The notes: generated by a model from the sequence alone, not told the origin. A stretch of 64,000 nucleotides of DNA from Pectinatus frisingensis (GCF_015732285.1 NZ_WIQU01000007.1:65332-129331), one strand, 5' to 3'. Counted from the first letter of the stretch, positions 6,037-16,000 are shown. Translations and numbers: made by a program.

Positions 6037-8805
6037 ATGAAAAATATTGATACTATATTTCATTTTATTCAAAATAATCTATCTTATGAAAAATTTATTG
6101 AACAATTACAATTAAGGCAGACTCCAGGAATCAATGCAGAACAGGTTCAAGAGAAACTGGGAATAGTACGCAATAATGGCAGTACATTTTTAAATCAATT
6201 GTATAAAAAAAAGATGTTAACCAAGTTAAATACTCGTCCGGTATGTTTTGTACCACAAAACTTTATTTATAGATTTTGTGAAGAATACCATGTACCATTA
6301 AAAGATGTTTATAATCCTGATGAACTTTTTGAGATAATATCAGCCAATGCAGCCAATGACCCTTTTGAACAATTATTGGGACATGACGGCAGTCTTATAC
6401 AGCAAGTTAGGCAGGCTAAAGCAGCAATTATTTATCCGCCAAAGGGATTACATACGTTAATATTAGGTCAAAGCGGTGTCGGAAAAACCACTTTTGCCGC
6501 GGCAATGCATTCATATGGTGCATATATTCGCAAGAAAACAGATAAAGAATATCCTTTTATTACATTTAATTGTGCAGACTATTTTAACAATCCACAACTA
6601 TTATTGGCAAAGCTATTTGGGTATACTAAAAATGCATTTACAGGAGCCGATGAAGATAAAATAGGATTGGTAGAAAAAGCAAACGGAGGGATACTTTTTC
6701 TTGATGAAATTCATCGCCTGCCGCCTAATGGGCAAGAAATGCTTTTTTATCTTATGGATAAGGGGGAATACAGTCGTCTGGGTGAAAATACAGCAAGACA
6801 TAAGGCAGATTTGTTAATTATCGGGGCTACCACGGAAAACCCGGAAAATATATTATTGTCAACTTTTATCAGACGGATTCCGGTAACTATAAAACTGCCA
6901 TCATTTATGCAAAAACCTATAAGTGAACGTGTGGAAATTATCGATTATTTTTTCCGATATGAATCTTTGAATCTTAAGCAATCACTTAGTCTTGCTCCGG
7001 AAGTTCTGAAGGCATTGGCGGTTTATAGTTTTAGTACAGGCAATATAGGTCAGCTGCGTTCAGAAATAAAACTTTTATGTGCCAATGCTTTTTTGCAGAA
7101 TTTGCAGGATAATAAATCATTTCATATAGATTTTCAAGCATTGAATGACAAAATAAAATCCAGTTTTTTTGATATTGCTAAACTGGATGAAGAAACAAAA
7201 CAATATTTGAATATGTTTTCTGAAACTGTAATTATAACTCCGCATAAAAAAATTGATGATACACTGCTCGATCATCCGACAGAATTATACAATCAGATTA
7301 CTGATCGATTAACCACTTTGCGTAGTCAGGGCATAAATAAGCATGTCATTCATGATTTACTGCAAAATGACATTGATAATTATTTCAGCAATCTTATGAA
7401 GGAAGTCGATGATTCAACAACTGATATTAATACGCTTTACAAGGTCGTTCCACGTGAAATAGTGGATGCAACGGTTAAGCTTGTCGAATTTGCCCAGCAT
7501 CATCTATCTATAAATTTTAAGAATAAGTTTATATTTGGGCTTTGTTTTCATATCAATGCGTTATTAAAACGAACTAATAAAACACAGAAATTACCGATAC
7601 CGCAATTATCGGAGATAAAAAAAGAACATCCCAAAGAGCTTCAGATAGCACATGAAATGGTAAAAAGACTTGAAATAAAATTTAATACGCCAATAAATAG
7701 CTATGAACAATGTTTTTTGGCATTGCTATTGGTTCAAAATAAAGAAAATGACAATGGCGAGCAGGATCGAATCGGTATAATAATCTGCTGCCATGGTGAT
7801 ACAACTGCCTCAAGCATAGCAAATGTGGCTAATACACTATTGAATACTACATGGTTGAAAGCAATCGACATGCCATTAACAGCCAGCATTGATAAAACTT
7901 ATATGAAATTTCGCAGTATGGCTGTTTCCGTACATCGTAATAAAGGAATTTTATTACTTGTGGATATGGGATCACTCTACGACTTTGGCAAACGATTGCA
8001 ACAGGAAACGGGCATAATGACTAAAGTCGTTGATAATATTTCTACACCGTTAGCTATTGAATTATTACGAAAAGTTCTTTACAAAACAAATGATCTTTCT
8101 ACAATCTATCAATTTACTATAACACCATCTGAATCGGATACAGATAAGAAACCAGCAATACTTTCTCTTTGCATGACAGGTGAGGGTGCAAGTAAAATGG
8201 CATATGAGGTCATAAAAAATTTGTTACCGCCGGAATATTACGAGAAAGTTGACATAATCGTAACAAATTATTTTGATATAAAAGTTAACTATCCCAGATT
8301 ACTTAAGAATAACACTTTTATTGCTGTTGTTGGTAATATAGATCCACAGCTTGGCATACCATATTTTCCGATTGGACAATTGCTTAATGAGGATAGTCAA
8401 AAAAGTTTCTTTAAGCTTATTGATAATGGATGCAAAAAAAATAAACAAGAACCAATTGAATTGAATGTTTATGGAAAAGCAAAGCTGTTATTAGAGCAAT
8501 ATGTCAGATACGTCAATCCTAAAACAGCTGTTAAAGATATAGAAAAATTTGTAGAAGATATTAATTATCCACTTGAATCGGAGGATAAACGATTGAATTT
8601 AGTCGTTCATCTTGGTTGTATGCTCGACCGCTGTGTACATCAGGATGCAATTTATTTTGATGACATTAGAAGTTATATTCATAGTCATAAACCTCTTTTT
8701 GAAACTATTCGGCTGGCGACAGACAATTTAGCCGCAAATTATGATATCAAAGTAAATGATGATGAAGTATGCTATATAATAAAAGTGCTTGAAACAAATT
8801 CGTAA
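6037..8805 (+). CDS. LevR/DagR-like sigma-54 activator with PTS regulation domains
   Basis: Activator of 922 aa that couples sigma-54 transcription to PTS sugar phosphorylation state. In order: N-terminal winged-helix region (residues about 1-75); AAA+ domain with Walker A GQSGVGKT (144-151), NAFTGA (199-204, the sigma-54 contact loop, usually GAFTGA), Walker B ILFLDE (219-224) and an arginine-finger region TFIRRIP (276-282); a first PRD (about 440-560); an EIIA-mannose-like segment with CCHGD (about 586); an EIIB-like segment CMTGEGAS (about 712); a C-terminal PRD with VVHLGCMLDR. AAGGAGG precedes the ATG. It is divergent from the operon that carries the matching promoter, which it almost surely controls. 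Confidence 0.93.
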   Translation: MKNIDTIFHFIQNNLSYEKFIEQLQLRQTPGINAEQVQEKLGIVRNNGSTFLNQLYKKKMLTKLNTRPVCFVPQNFIYRFCEEYHVPLKDVYNPDELFEIISANAANDPFEQLLGHDGSLIQQVRQAKAAIIYPPKGLHTLILGQSGVGKTTFAAAMHSYGAYIRKKTDKEYPFITFNCADYFNNPQLLLAKLFGYTKNAFTGADEDKIGLVEKANGGILFLDEIHRLPPNGQEMLFYLMDKGEYSRLGENTARHKADLLIIGATTENPENILLSTFIRRIPVTIKLPSFMQKPISERVEIIDYFFRYESLNLKQSLSLAPEVLKALAVYSFSTGNIGQLRSEIKLLCANAFLQNLQDNKSFHIDFQALNDKIKSSFFDIAKLDEETKQYLNMFSETVIITPHKKIDDTLLDHPTELYNQITDRLTTLRSQGINKHVIHDLLQNDIDNYFSNLMKEVDDSTTDINTLYKVVPREIVDATVKLVEFAQHHLSINFKNKFIFGLCFHINALLKRTNKTQKLPIPQLSEIKKEHPKELQIAHEMVKRLEIKFNTPINSYEQCFLALLLVQNKENDNGEQDRIGIIICCHGDTTASSIANVANTLLNTTWLKAIDMPLTASIDKTYMKFRSMAVSVHRNKGILLLVDMGSLYDFGKRLQQETGIMTKVVDNISTPLAIELLRKVLYKTNDLSTIYQFTITPSESDTDKKPAILSLCMTGEGASKMAYEVIKNLLPPEYYEKVDIIVTNYFDIKVNYPRLLKNNTFIAVVGNIDPQLGIPYFPIGQLLNEDSQKSFFKLIDNGCKKNKQEPIELNVYGKAKLLLEQYVRYVNPKTAVKDIEKFVEDINYPLESEDKRLNLVVHLGCMLDRCVHQDAIYFDDIRSYIHSHKPLFETIRLATDNLAANYDIKVNDDEVCYIIKVLETNS

Positions 8806-8839
8806 ATATATGTATTACTAGGTGTCAGTTAGTAAAATG

Positions 8840-10039
8840 TTAATTGATAATGACTGATTCCTGCTGTCTTTTTTTGCGGCCATGCAGCAAATAATATAAA
8901 AGCATGCTGAAAATAGCACCGCCGGCCATGAGCATATATAGGCCGCGGAATCCAATGGTTGGCACTAAAAGTCCCAGAAACAACGGACCAATACCCACAC
9001 CACCATCGGTCAGAGAGAAAAATGTTGACGTCGCCAGTCCGACACGATGGGATGGTGATAATGTTATTGCAATGGCTTGACCACTTGACATAAAGGTACC
9101 GAACCCAAGCCCTAAAAGTCCACCGGCAGCTAAGAGAATAAAATTGTTATGGGCCTGGCTTAAAAGAATCATACCGATGGCGAAAACAAGAAAGGCGGGA
9201 TACATGACAAAATTTTCGCCTTTTTTATCAAAAAGACGACCGGTTATTGGGCGAGAAAATAAAATGATGATGGAATAAACGATAAAAAAGGAACTGCCGG
9301 CACTGACTAAATCAATTTCTCTGGTATAGGGGGCAAGAAAACTGATTATGCTTGAGTAGAAGAATCCCAGTAACCCGCCAATGATAGCTATAGGTAAGGC
9401 TTTAAATTCGATAAAGTTATTGGCGGTGAAATTGCCGTGGCTGACTTTTGCAGAAGTGGTAAGAGGTTCAGCGTTAAGTTTTAGCAGTAATGCCGATAGA
9501 ATGCTGACGGCCAATATTATGGCACATATGGCAAAAATTACTTGAAAGTTTATACGCTGACTCATGTATATACCGAGAAAAGGTCCTATGGCCGACGCCA
9601 GCGTGACGCTCATAGCATAGTATCCCACACCTTCACCGCGGCGTGATGCTGGAATAATGTGGGCGATTATTGTTCCTGTAGCTGTGGCTGCAATGCCAAA
9701 TCCAATACCGTGCAGTGAACGAATAAGCAGTAAGAATGGAATATTATCAGCCCCAAAATATAAAAATGTCGTTATAAAATAAAGTACCAATCCTATCAGC
9801 AACATTCTTTTTTGGCCGATTTGTTCAATGGTTTTACCGGTAAATATACGTGAAAAAAGTGCGGTTAAAATAAAAATACCTGAAGCCAAACCAGCAACAC
9901 CAGGGGATGCCTGCAGTGTATCCATCGCATAAATTGCAATGATTACAGTGAGTGTGTAATATACAAGATAAATAAAAAAATTGGCTATTGAATCCATTGT
10001 AAAATTTTTCGTCCATAATCGCGGTTCGCTCATTAACAT
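8840..10039 (-). CDS. MFS transporter, drug/metabolite exporter type
   Basis: Membrane protein of 399 aa with about 12 hydrophobic segments. It shows the major facilitator pattern: RIFTGKTIEQIGQKRMLL after helix 2 is the loop 2-3 motif, and GRLFDKKGENFVM repeats it in the second half. It probably works by proton antiport, but the substrate is unknown. It starts with ATG after AAGGACGG; an ATG two codons later is also possible. The divergent LysR gene 143 bp away and the palindrome between them suggest local control of this exporter. Confidence 0.85.
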   Translation of the reverse strand: MLMSEPRLWTKNFTMDSIANFFIYLVYYTLTVIIAIYAMDTLQASPGVAGLASGIFILTALFSRIFTGKTIEQIGQKRMLLIGLVLYFITTFLYFGADNIPFLLLIRSLHGIGFGIAATATGTIIAHIIPASRRGEGVGYYAMSVTLASAIGPFLGIYMSQRINFQVIFAICAIILAVSILSALLLKLNAEPLTTSAKVSHGNFTANNFIEFKALPIAIIGGLLGFFYSSIISFLAPYTREIDLVSAGSSFFIVYSIIILFSRPITGRLFDKKGENFVMYPAFLVFAIGMILLSQAHNNFILLAAGGLLGLGFGTFMSSGQAIAITLSPSHRVGLATSTFFSLTDGGVGIGPLFLGLLVPTIGFRGLYMLMAGGAIFSMLLYYLLHGRKKRQQESVIIN

Positions 10040-10104
10040 TACCGTCCTTAATTAATATATCACTGATTTTTATAAAAGAAGACGATTTTTATTATAGCAT
10101 TGAA

Positions 10105-10130
10105 TAATTATATATTAAAATATATAATTA
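10105..10130. promoter_or_regulatory. 26-bp perfect palindrome between MFS and LysR genes
   Basis: TAATTATATATT (10105-10116) and AATATATAATTA (10119-10130) are exact reverse complements separated by AA. It lies in the divergent intergenic region, where a LysR-type regulator would bind. It is pure A/T, so chance is harder to exclude. Confidence 0.4.
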
Positions 10131-10182
10131 ACTATATTACTTATTCCTTATAAGCTATAATTAATTTACCGGGAGAGTGATT

Positions 10183-11061
10183 ATGGATATATTACAACTG
10201 AAATATTTTCGCGAAGTTGCCCAATCGGAAAGTATGACCAAGGCTGCTGAAAAATTGCATATAGCGCAGCCATCTCTGAGCAAGACCATTCTTCGGCTGG
10301 AAAAAGGCTTGGGAGTGGTTTTATTTGATCGTGTTGGAAAACGCATAAAGTTAAATGACTATGGAAAGCTTTTCCTTAAAAGAGTAGAGCGTGTTTTTAA
10401 TGAACTGGATGCCGGGCAGCGGGAATTGGCGGACTTGGCCGGCATTGGGCAGGAACATGTTACACTGGGAGCATCTTCTTCACGGTTTTTGCCTAATCTT
10501 TTGAATGAGTTTCTTGTAGGGCATCCTCAGGTGAACTTTCGTTTGAGACATTTTGCCAGACAAGCAGAAATGCAGGAGCAGCTGCTTAATGGGCAGATAG
10601 ATTTAAGCATTTTTTTCCTGCCGGTAATTCATCCGCAAATTCATTCGGAACCGTTAATCGATGAAGAAATATTTTTAGCGGTGCCGCCGAAACATCATTT
10701 AGCTGGCAGGAAAAGTATTCAGCTGCGAGAAGCAGCTGCCGAATCGTTTATCAGTTATACTGCCGATTCAGAGCTTTGGGATATTACTCATAATTTTTGT
10801 CGTCAGGCGGGATTTGAACCTGGCATCGTTTTCGAGATCGAAAGCTTGGAAGCAATCGCTACATTAGTTAATGCAGGATTAGGTGTTACTTTTTTACCGG
10901 CCTATTGGCGCCAAAGTGATATTTCTCATCTGCCGGTGCAGCTTCATATTGAAAATCCTGTTTGCCAACGAACTATTTGGCTGTCTTGGATCAAGGGGCG
11001 TTATATGTCACCTATAACAAATACTTTTAAAAATTTTGTCATACGGTATTTTTCCCGATAA
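10183..11061 (+). CDS. LysR-family transcriptional regulator
   Basis: Regulator of 292 aa. The N-terminal helix-turn-helix reads ESMTKAAEKLHIAQPSLSKT, followed by the typical LEKGLGVVLFDR. The rest is a periplasmic-binding-protein-like effector domain (for example VTLGASSSRFLPNLL, then LGVTFLPAYW). Start is ATG 10183 with GGGAGA 7 nt upstream; the GTG two codons earlier is too close to that site. The divergent MFS exporter is the probable target. The inducer is unknown. Confidence 0.92.
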   Translation: MDILQLKYFREVAQSESMTKAAEKLHIAQPSLSKTILRLEKGLGVVLFDRVGKRIKLNDYGKLFLKRVERVFNELDAGQRELADLAGIGQEHVTLGASSSRFLPNLLNEFLVGHPQVNFRLRHFARQAEMQEQLLNGQIDLSIFFLPVIHPQIHSEPLIDEEIFLAVPPKHHLAGRKSIQLREAAAESFISYTADSELWDITHNFCRQAGFEPGIVFEIESLEAIATLVNAGLGVTFLPAYWRQSDISHLPVQLHIENPVCQRTIWLSWIKGRYMSPITNTFKNFVIRYFSR

Positions 11062-11109
11062 AGCTTTAAAAATTTGGGAAAAAGTATTGATGAGCTTGAC
11101 ATAGTTTGC

Positions 11110-12285
11110 TTACAAATTCAACTGTTGTGTGGCATCTGCTAATTGATACAATGCTTTTTTTAATATTGGTCTTGGACAGGCGGCGTTGAGACGAACATAT
11201 TGTGACAGTGAATTGCTGAACCAGCAGCCATCATCCAAAGCCAAATGTGCTTTATTTACCATAAAATTGTGCAATTGCTTTTTGTCTAACCCTAATTTTC
11301 GGCAATCCAGCAGAACAAGGTATGTCCCTTCAGGATAATTGGGTTTGACAGCGGGAATGTATTTAGCACAAAATTCATTAATGAACTTGAAATTGTTTTC
11401 GATATAATTTAATGCGGTTTCAAGCCACTTGGTGCCATGTTGGTAAGCTGCTTCGACGGCTATGAGGCTGAAACAGTTATTGCGCTGTAAATCGAGAGTA
11501 TCCAGTACTTTAGCAAAAGTATTTTTTAATCCGGCATTAGGGAAGACTACTATTGATGCCTGCAATCCGGCTAAATTAAAAGTTTTGCTTGGGGATAAAC
11601 AGGTGATGGTGTTTTGGCGAAATTGTTCTGATATGCTGGCTAAAGGTATATGTTTATGGGAATTGAAAGTTATATCACAATGAATTTCATCGGCAATTAC
11701 CATTATATTGTATTTCAGGCAGATGTTGCCGAGTTTTATTAACTCATCTTTTTTCCATACCCGTCCGACAGGATTGTGCGGACTGCATAAAAGTAATAGT
11801 TTGGCACCGGCTTTAGCTTTTTCTTCCAGCTGTTCGTAATCCATTTCATAATGTCCGGCAATATTTTTTAAAGGATTTTCTACTAAAATACGATTGTTTT
11901 TTGCTATTACATCGAAAAAAGGATAATATACCGGCGGCTGGATAATTATTTTATCGCCTGGACAGGTTAAGGTTCGTATAAGCAGGCTTAGTGCGGTGAC
12001 TACACCCGGAGTATGAAGCATAAGCTTTGGATCTGCTGACCAGTCATGTCTTTGCATCAACCAGCTGCCTACTGTTTTAAAATATGTTTGTGGCCTTGAG
12101 GTGTAACCAAATATTCCCTGCATGGCTCTTTTTTGCAGTGCTTCACTGATGGGAGCAGCTGTTTTAAAGTCCATATCGGCAATCCATAAGGGAATGAGAT
12201 CATTCCTGCCAAATTTTTCGGTCAGTTCATCGTATTTAGCAGAAAAGTTGTTTTTTCTATCAATAATTTCATCAAAATTTGTCAT
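11110..12285 (-). CDS. patB: PatB/MalY-type cystathionine beta-lyase (C-S lyase)
   Basis: PLP enzyme of aminotransferase fold type I, 391 aa. NDLIPLWIADMDF at the N-terminus and CSPHNPVGRVW are typical of the MalY/PatB branch. SPSKTFNLAGLQAS has the PLP lysine. These enzymes split cystathionine or cysteine conjugates, giving homocysteine (or a thiol), pyruvate and ammonia. It follows the cystathionine gamma-synthase-type gene by 30 nt, behind a SAM-I riboswitch. This matches the logic of the S-box-controlled metI-metC pair of B. subtilis, so a methionine-synthesis role is likely. A plain aminotransferase is less likely. Confidence 0.85.
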   Translation of the reverse strand: MTNFDEIIDRKNNFSAKYDELTEKFGRNDLIPLWIADMDFKTAAPISEALQKRAMQGIFGYTSRPQTYFKTVGSWLMQRHDWSADPKLMLHTPGVVTALSLLIRTLTCPGDKIIIQPPVYYPFFDVIAKNNRILVENPLKNIAGHYEMDYEQLEEKAKAGAKLLLLCSPHNPVGRVWKKDELIKLGNICLKYNIMVIADEIHCDITFNSHKHIPLASISEQFRQNTITCLSPSKTFNLAGLQASIVVFPNAGLKNTFAKVLDTLDLQRNNCFSLIAVEAAYQHGTKWLETALNYIENNFKFINEFCAKYIPAVKPNYPEGTYLVLLDCRKLGLDKKQLHNFMVNKAHLALDDGCWFSNSLSQYVRLNAACPRPILKKALYQLADATQQLNL

Positions 12286-12315
12286 ATATTTTCTCCTTTG
12301 GTTTAAAATATATCT

Positions 12316-13449
12316 TTATTGCAGGGCTTGTTTTAAATCGGCAATGATATCTTCGCTAGATTCAATGCCAACGGATAATCGCAGCAATTTGTCAGTAATA
12401 CCAAGTTTTTCTCGTACTGCTTCGGGGATATCCATGTGGGTTTGGCGTGCCGGAAATGTAATCAAGCTTTCCACACCACCCAGACTTTCGGCGAATTGGA
12501 TAAAAGTTACTTTGTTTAGTATTTGTGGGACGAGAGCTGCATTGTCGACAGCAAAAGAAATTATGCCGCCATAACCGGAGGCCTGTTTATCATGGATTGT
12601 TTTACCAGGATGAGTGGGCAGCCCCGGATAATAAACTTGTGTAATATGTTTTTGGGTTTGCAGCCAGGCAGCAATTTTTTGGGCATTATCATTATGCTTT
12701 TGCATCCGTAATGCCAATGTTTTTAAACCGCGAATCAGCAGCCAGCTGTCAAAAGGACTTAAAATACTGCCGGTGGCATTTTGGATAAATTTAACTTTTT
12801 CGGATAACTGTTCACCACGTACAACTACAACTCCGCAGAGCAGATCATTGTGTCCGGCCAAATATTTAGTACCGCTGTGAATTACAATGTCTGCACCCAA
12901 ATCCAAAGGCTTTTGAAAATAGGGAGTTAGGAAGGTGTTGTCGACAATGAGCTGTATGTTGCTACATTGGCAAATTTTGGCAATAGCGGCAATGTCAGCT
13001 ATTTTCATTAGTGGATTGGTTGGGGTTTCAATAAATATGGCTTTGGTACTAGGAGTTATGCTTGATTCTATTGAAGATAGGGATGTTGTATCAACTGTTG
13101 AAAAATTTATGGAAAATTTGGCAAAAATATTTTGAAATATGCGATAGGTACCTCCGTAACAATCATCTGTGAGCAAAATATGGTCACCGGGTTTATATAA
13201 TAACAGAACGGCTGTTATCGCAGCCATACCCGAAGGGAAAACAAAACCTGCTGTGCCGTTTTCTAATGAAGCCAGTCCGTCTTCTGCTACTTGACGCGTT
13301 GGATTTTTACTTCTGGTGTAATCATAGCCGGTACTTTGGCCTAAAGCCGGATGGGCAAAAGATGCCGTGTTGTAGATTGGTGTACTGATGGCACCAGTCT
13401 GTGGATCAGTATTGACGCCGATATGAACTATTTTTGATTCTAAATGCAT
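12316..13449 (-). CDS. metI: cystathionine gamma-synthase / O-acetylhomoserine thiolyase type enzyme
   Basis: Cys/Met-metabolism PLP enzyme, 377 aa. YDYTRSKNPTRQVAED, the PLP lysine in IHSGTKYLAGHNDLLCG and SLGGVESLITFPA place it in the MetB/MetC/MccB family. The role as MetI-like synthase (O-acyl-homoserine plus cysteine or sulfide) rather than lyase is inferred from the SAM riboswitch and the downstream beta-lyase. Start 13449 is preferred because AAGGAGG lies 9 nt upstream. Longer in-frame readings run into the riboswitch terminator. Confidence 0.83.
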   Translation of the reverse strand: MHLESKIVHIGVNTDPQTGAISTPIYNTASFAHPALGQSTGYDYTRSKNPTRQVAEDGLASLENGTAGFVFPSGMAAITAVLLLYKPGDHILLTDDCYGGTYRIFQNIFAKFSINFSTVDTTSLSSIESSITPSTKAIFIETPTNPLMKIADIAAIAKICQCSNIQLIVDNTFLTPYFQKPLDLGADIVIHSGTKYLAGHNDLLCGVVVVRGEQLSEKVKFIQNATGSILSPFDSWLLIRGLKTLALRMQKHNDNAQKIAAWLQTQKHITQVYYPGLPTHPGKTIHDKQASGYGGIISFAVDNAALVPQILNKVTFIQFAESLGGVESLITFPARQTHMDIPEAVREKLGITDKLLRLSVGIESSEDIIADLKQALQ

Positions 13450-13470
13450 AATCATGGACCTCCTTATAAT

Positions 13471-13610
13471 AAAAAAAGGTTCTTTCAAAAATGAAAGAAC
13501 CTGCCTTAAGTCTCTCATTTTTCAGGTTGTACCTGCAGGAATTGGCACCTTGCATTATAGCCGGTTGCCGGGCGTCATCGGGCCAGTCCCTCAGCCTCTC
13601 GTAATAAGAG
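13471..13610 (-). promoter_or_regulatory. SAM-I (S-box) riboswitch with terminator, upstream of metI-patB
   Basis: On the minus strand the aptamer runs from CTCTTAT (13610-13604) to the P1 partner ATGAGAG (13518-13512). It contains the conserved core GAGGGACTGGCCCGATGA, CCCGGCAACC and GCAAGGTGCCAATTCC. After it, AGGTTCTTTC (13487-13478) pairs with GAAAGAACCT (13502-13493) and is followed by seven T's, giving an intrinsic terminator. High SAM should end transcription before metI. A -10 hexamer TATAAT lies at 13623-13628 on the minus strand. Confidence 0.97.
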
Positions 13611-13656
13611 TTAACATATGCAATTATAATGGATAACAGTTGTCTACAGGGGAAAA

Positions 13657-14538
13657 TTATTTATTGTTTACTGCACCACCTTCGACAACTAAATCTTCAG
13701 GATTGACGGCATCGCCATAAACTGGCTTTAATGTTTCTTCATAATCTTTATGGAAAAAGTTTTCAGAAGCTAATTTCTTGATATCATCATTGATAAAATT
13801 TAATAATTCCTTGTTGCCTTTTTGAACTGCTGGAGCAATAGTATCAATATTTCCCAGTGAGGTAATGCCGACGGTAAAACCTTTGTTTTTTAAAGCCCAT
13901 GCCAGGACTTCTGTGTTGTCGGTGGAAAAGGCATCACCGCGGCCGTCGAGAAGGGCATTGTAAGTTTCGGTATATTGGTCGAACTTCAAAAGTTTTATAT
14001 CAGGATAGTTTTTAGAAAAATATGTTTCGGCCGTTGTTCCTTTGGCGACGATCAACGTTTTTCCCTTCAATTGGTCAGGACTTGTAATAAGTGCACCATC
14101 CGGGGAAACGACGCCTAATGCCACCTTCATATATGGCAGGGCAAAGTCTACCTGTTCAGCACGTTCAGGGGTGACGGTAAAGTTGGCAAGAATGACATCG
14201 ACTTTGCCGGTTTTTAAATATTCTACGCGATTTGCCGGTTCTACAGATACATATTTGACTTTTACACCCAGATCTTTGGCCAATCGATTACCATAATAGA
14301 TATCGTAGCCTTGGTATTCACCATTTTGGTCTATGTAACCAAATGGAGCTTTATCACTGAATACACCGATGGTTATTTCACCACTTTTTTTAATGTCGTC
14401 AAGTGAACGAAAAGCAGTCGGAGAAGTGCTGCTTTGCTGCTGGGAGGTATCTGGGCTGCTTGCGCAGCCACTGACGAATACAGCTGCGGTCATAATAATG
14501 GCTGCTAAAAACAGTAAATGGATTTTTTTAAGACTCAT
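13657..14538 (-). CDS. cysteine-type amino-acid ABC transporter, substrate-binding lipoprotein
   Basis: Extracellular solute-binding protein of family 3, 293 aa. The signal peptide ends at the lipobox FVSGC, so it is lipid-anchored. The body closely resembles the Campylobacter CjaA-type cysteine binder: GVFSDKAPFGYIDQNGEYQG, LANFTVTPERAEQVDFALPY and FFHKDYEETLKP. Start ATG 14538 follows AGGAAGAGG. Last gene of a four-gene ABC operon that directly precedes the SAM-I-controlled metI-patB operon. Cysteine or cystine is therefore the likely cargo, but specificity is by family resemblance only. Confidence 0.88.
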   Translation of the reverse strand: MSLKKIHLLFLAAIIMTAAVFVSGCASSPDTSQQQSSTSPTAFRSLDDIKKSGEITIGVFSDKAPFGYIDQNGEYQGYDIYYGNRLAKDLGVKVKYVSVEPANRVEYLKTGKVDVILANFTVTPERAEQVDFALPYMKVALGVVSPDGALITSPDQLKGKTLIVAKGTTAETYFSKNYPDIKLLKFDQYTETYNALLDGRGDAFSTDNTEVLAWALKNKGFTVGITSLGNIDTIAPAVQKGNKELLNFINDDIKKLASENFFHKDYEETLKPVYGDAVNPEDLVVEGGAVNNK

Positions 14539-14565
14539 TTCAATTACCTCTTCCTTTTTCTGCAA

Positions 14566-15318
14566 TTATTTTACAGAATTAAATTCGAAACTGTTTAAAA
14601 ATTGTTTGGCCCGGGTCGTTGAAGGTTGAGTGAAAAATTGTTCCGGGGTATTTTCCTCGACGATTTCACCATTGTCAAAGAAAAAAATTCGATCAGCTAT
14701 TGCACGGGCAAAAGACATTTCGTGTGTTACAATCAGCATTGTCATTCCCTGCCGTACCAATCCTATTATTACGTCAAGGACTTCGCGAACCATTTCAGGG
14801 TCTAAAGAAGCAGTAACTTCGTCGAAAAGCATTATCTCCGGATTCAATATAAGTGCCCGGATCATGGCAATACGCTGCTTTTGTCCGCCGGACAACTGGC
14901 GGGGATAGAAGTTTTCCTTATCAGCCAAGCCTATTCTTGTCAATAATTTGCGTGCTGTCTGCTGTACTTCTGATTTCTTTCGCCGTTGTACTTGTAGTGC
15001 AGCCAGAGTAATATTGTCCATGACCGTCAGATGATTAAATAGTTCATAGCTTTGAAAAACCATGCCAATCTGTTGACAAATTAGTGAATGTGGCAATGAC
15101 TCATCACTGATGCAGTTGTTTTTGAAATAAACAGCACCGTGGTTGATCTTTTCCAGTCCATTGATGCAGCGTAAAAAAGTTGATTTACCACAACCGGAAG
15201 GACCTACTATTACAATGACTTCACCTTTTTTTATTTCCATAGAGATATCTTTTAATACAGTATGGTTGTCATATGTTTTTTGCAGGTGCTCTATTTTTAG
15301 TAATATTTCTTGTTCCAT
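14566..15318 (-). CDS. polar amino-acid ABC transporter, ATP-binding protein
   Basis: Cytoplasmic ATPase, 250 aa. Walker A GPSGCGKST, ABC signature LSGGQKQRIA, Walker B IMLFDEVTASLD and the switch histidine in LIVTHEM are all intact. It is the GlnQ/TcyN type that energises PAAT importers. Start 15318 has GGGAGAA upstream; an extended reading to 15357 would only add residues overlapping the preceding permease gene. It lies between the permeases and the binding-protein gene. Confidence 0.93.
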   Translation of the reverse strand: MEQEILLKIEHLQKTYDNHTVLKDISMEIKKGEVIVIVGPSGCGKSTFLRCINGLEKINHGAVYFKNNCISDESLPHSLICQQIGMVFQSYELFNHLTVMDNITLAALQVQRRKKSEVQQTARKLLTRIGLADKENFYPRQLSGGQKQRIAMIRALILNPEIMLFDEVTASLDPEMVREVLDVIIGLVRQGMTMLIVTHEMSFARAIADRIFFFDNGEIVEENTPEQFFTQPSTTRAKQFLNSFEFNSVK

Positions 15319-15322
15319 ATCA

Positions 15323-16000
15323 TTATTTCTCCCATTTTTTTTCCAAATGTTGCGCAAGTATTGTCAGTGGCCAGCAGGAAAAAAAATACAGGAAAAATAT
15401 TGTACCATATATCCATAGAGCTGCTGATGGTGCCGTATAACGATTTGCCTCAATTATCTGCTGGCCGGTTTTAAGCATCTCGACTACGCCGATCAATACT
15501 ACCAATGAAGTGGTCATGATCATACGCGTGGCCAAATTCATCGCTGGCGGTATTATTTGCCGCAGTGCCTGAGGAAGTATGATGAATCTGTAGAGCTGCA
15601 GTTTACTGAACCCCAGGGCAGTGCCGCTTTCATATTGATCTTTTGGAATAGAAATGAAAGCGCTGCGCACCAGATCACCCATTTCGGCGGTTCCCCAAAG
15701 TATAAATACAATGACTGCCGCAGTAAAACCTGATAAATTTATGCCAACAGCCCGGGTTAATCCGAAGTAAGTCACGAATAAGAGGACAAGCTGTGGCATA
15801 ATGCGGATAAATTCAAGATAAACACGTGTGACAATATGAATAATTGGATTACGCAGCGTCATCAACAGTCCCATTAGCGTACCCAGTAAACAGGATGCAA
15901 TAATAGTTATGATTGATAATTTTAAAGTAACTACTAGCCCTAATAAAAGACGGACGCCATTTTCCCCATCAAAGAGTACGCGAATTCCCAAATCCTGCAT
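15323..16000 (-). CDS. amino-acid ABC transporter permease (second)
   Basis: Inner-membrane permease of the His/Glu/Gln/Arg (HEQRO) type, 225 aa. The ABC-contact loop ESGTALGFSKLQLYRFIILP with the following QALRQIIPPAMN is clear. Start 16000 is set by GGAG 8 nt upstream. The gene overlaps the end of the preceding permease gene by 32 nt, so the two are translationally coupled and probably form the heterodimeric channel. Confidence 0.92.
   Translation of the reverse strand: MQDLGIRVLFDGENGVRLLLGLVVTLKLSIITIIASCLLGTLMGLLMTLRNPIIHIVTRVYLEFIRIMPQLVLLFVTYFGLTRAVGINLSGFTAAVIVFILWGTAEMGDLVRSAFISIPKDQYESGTALGFSKLQLYRFIILPQALRQIIPPAMNLATRMIMTTSLVVLIGVVEMLKTGQQIIEANRYTAPSAALWIYGTIFFLYFFSCWPLTILAQHLEKKWEK

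Noticed and set aside
12122-12574. 150-codon plus-strand ORF
   Set aside because: Antisense to patB and metI, both of which have complete family motifs.
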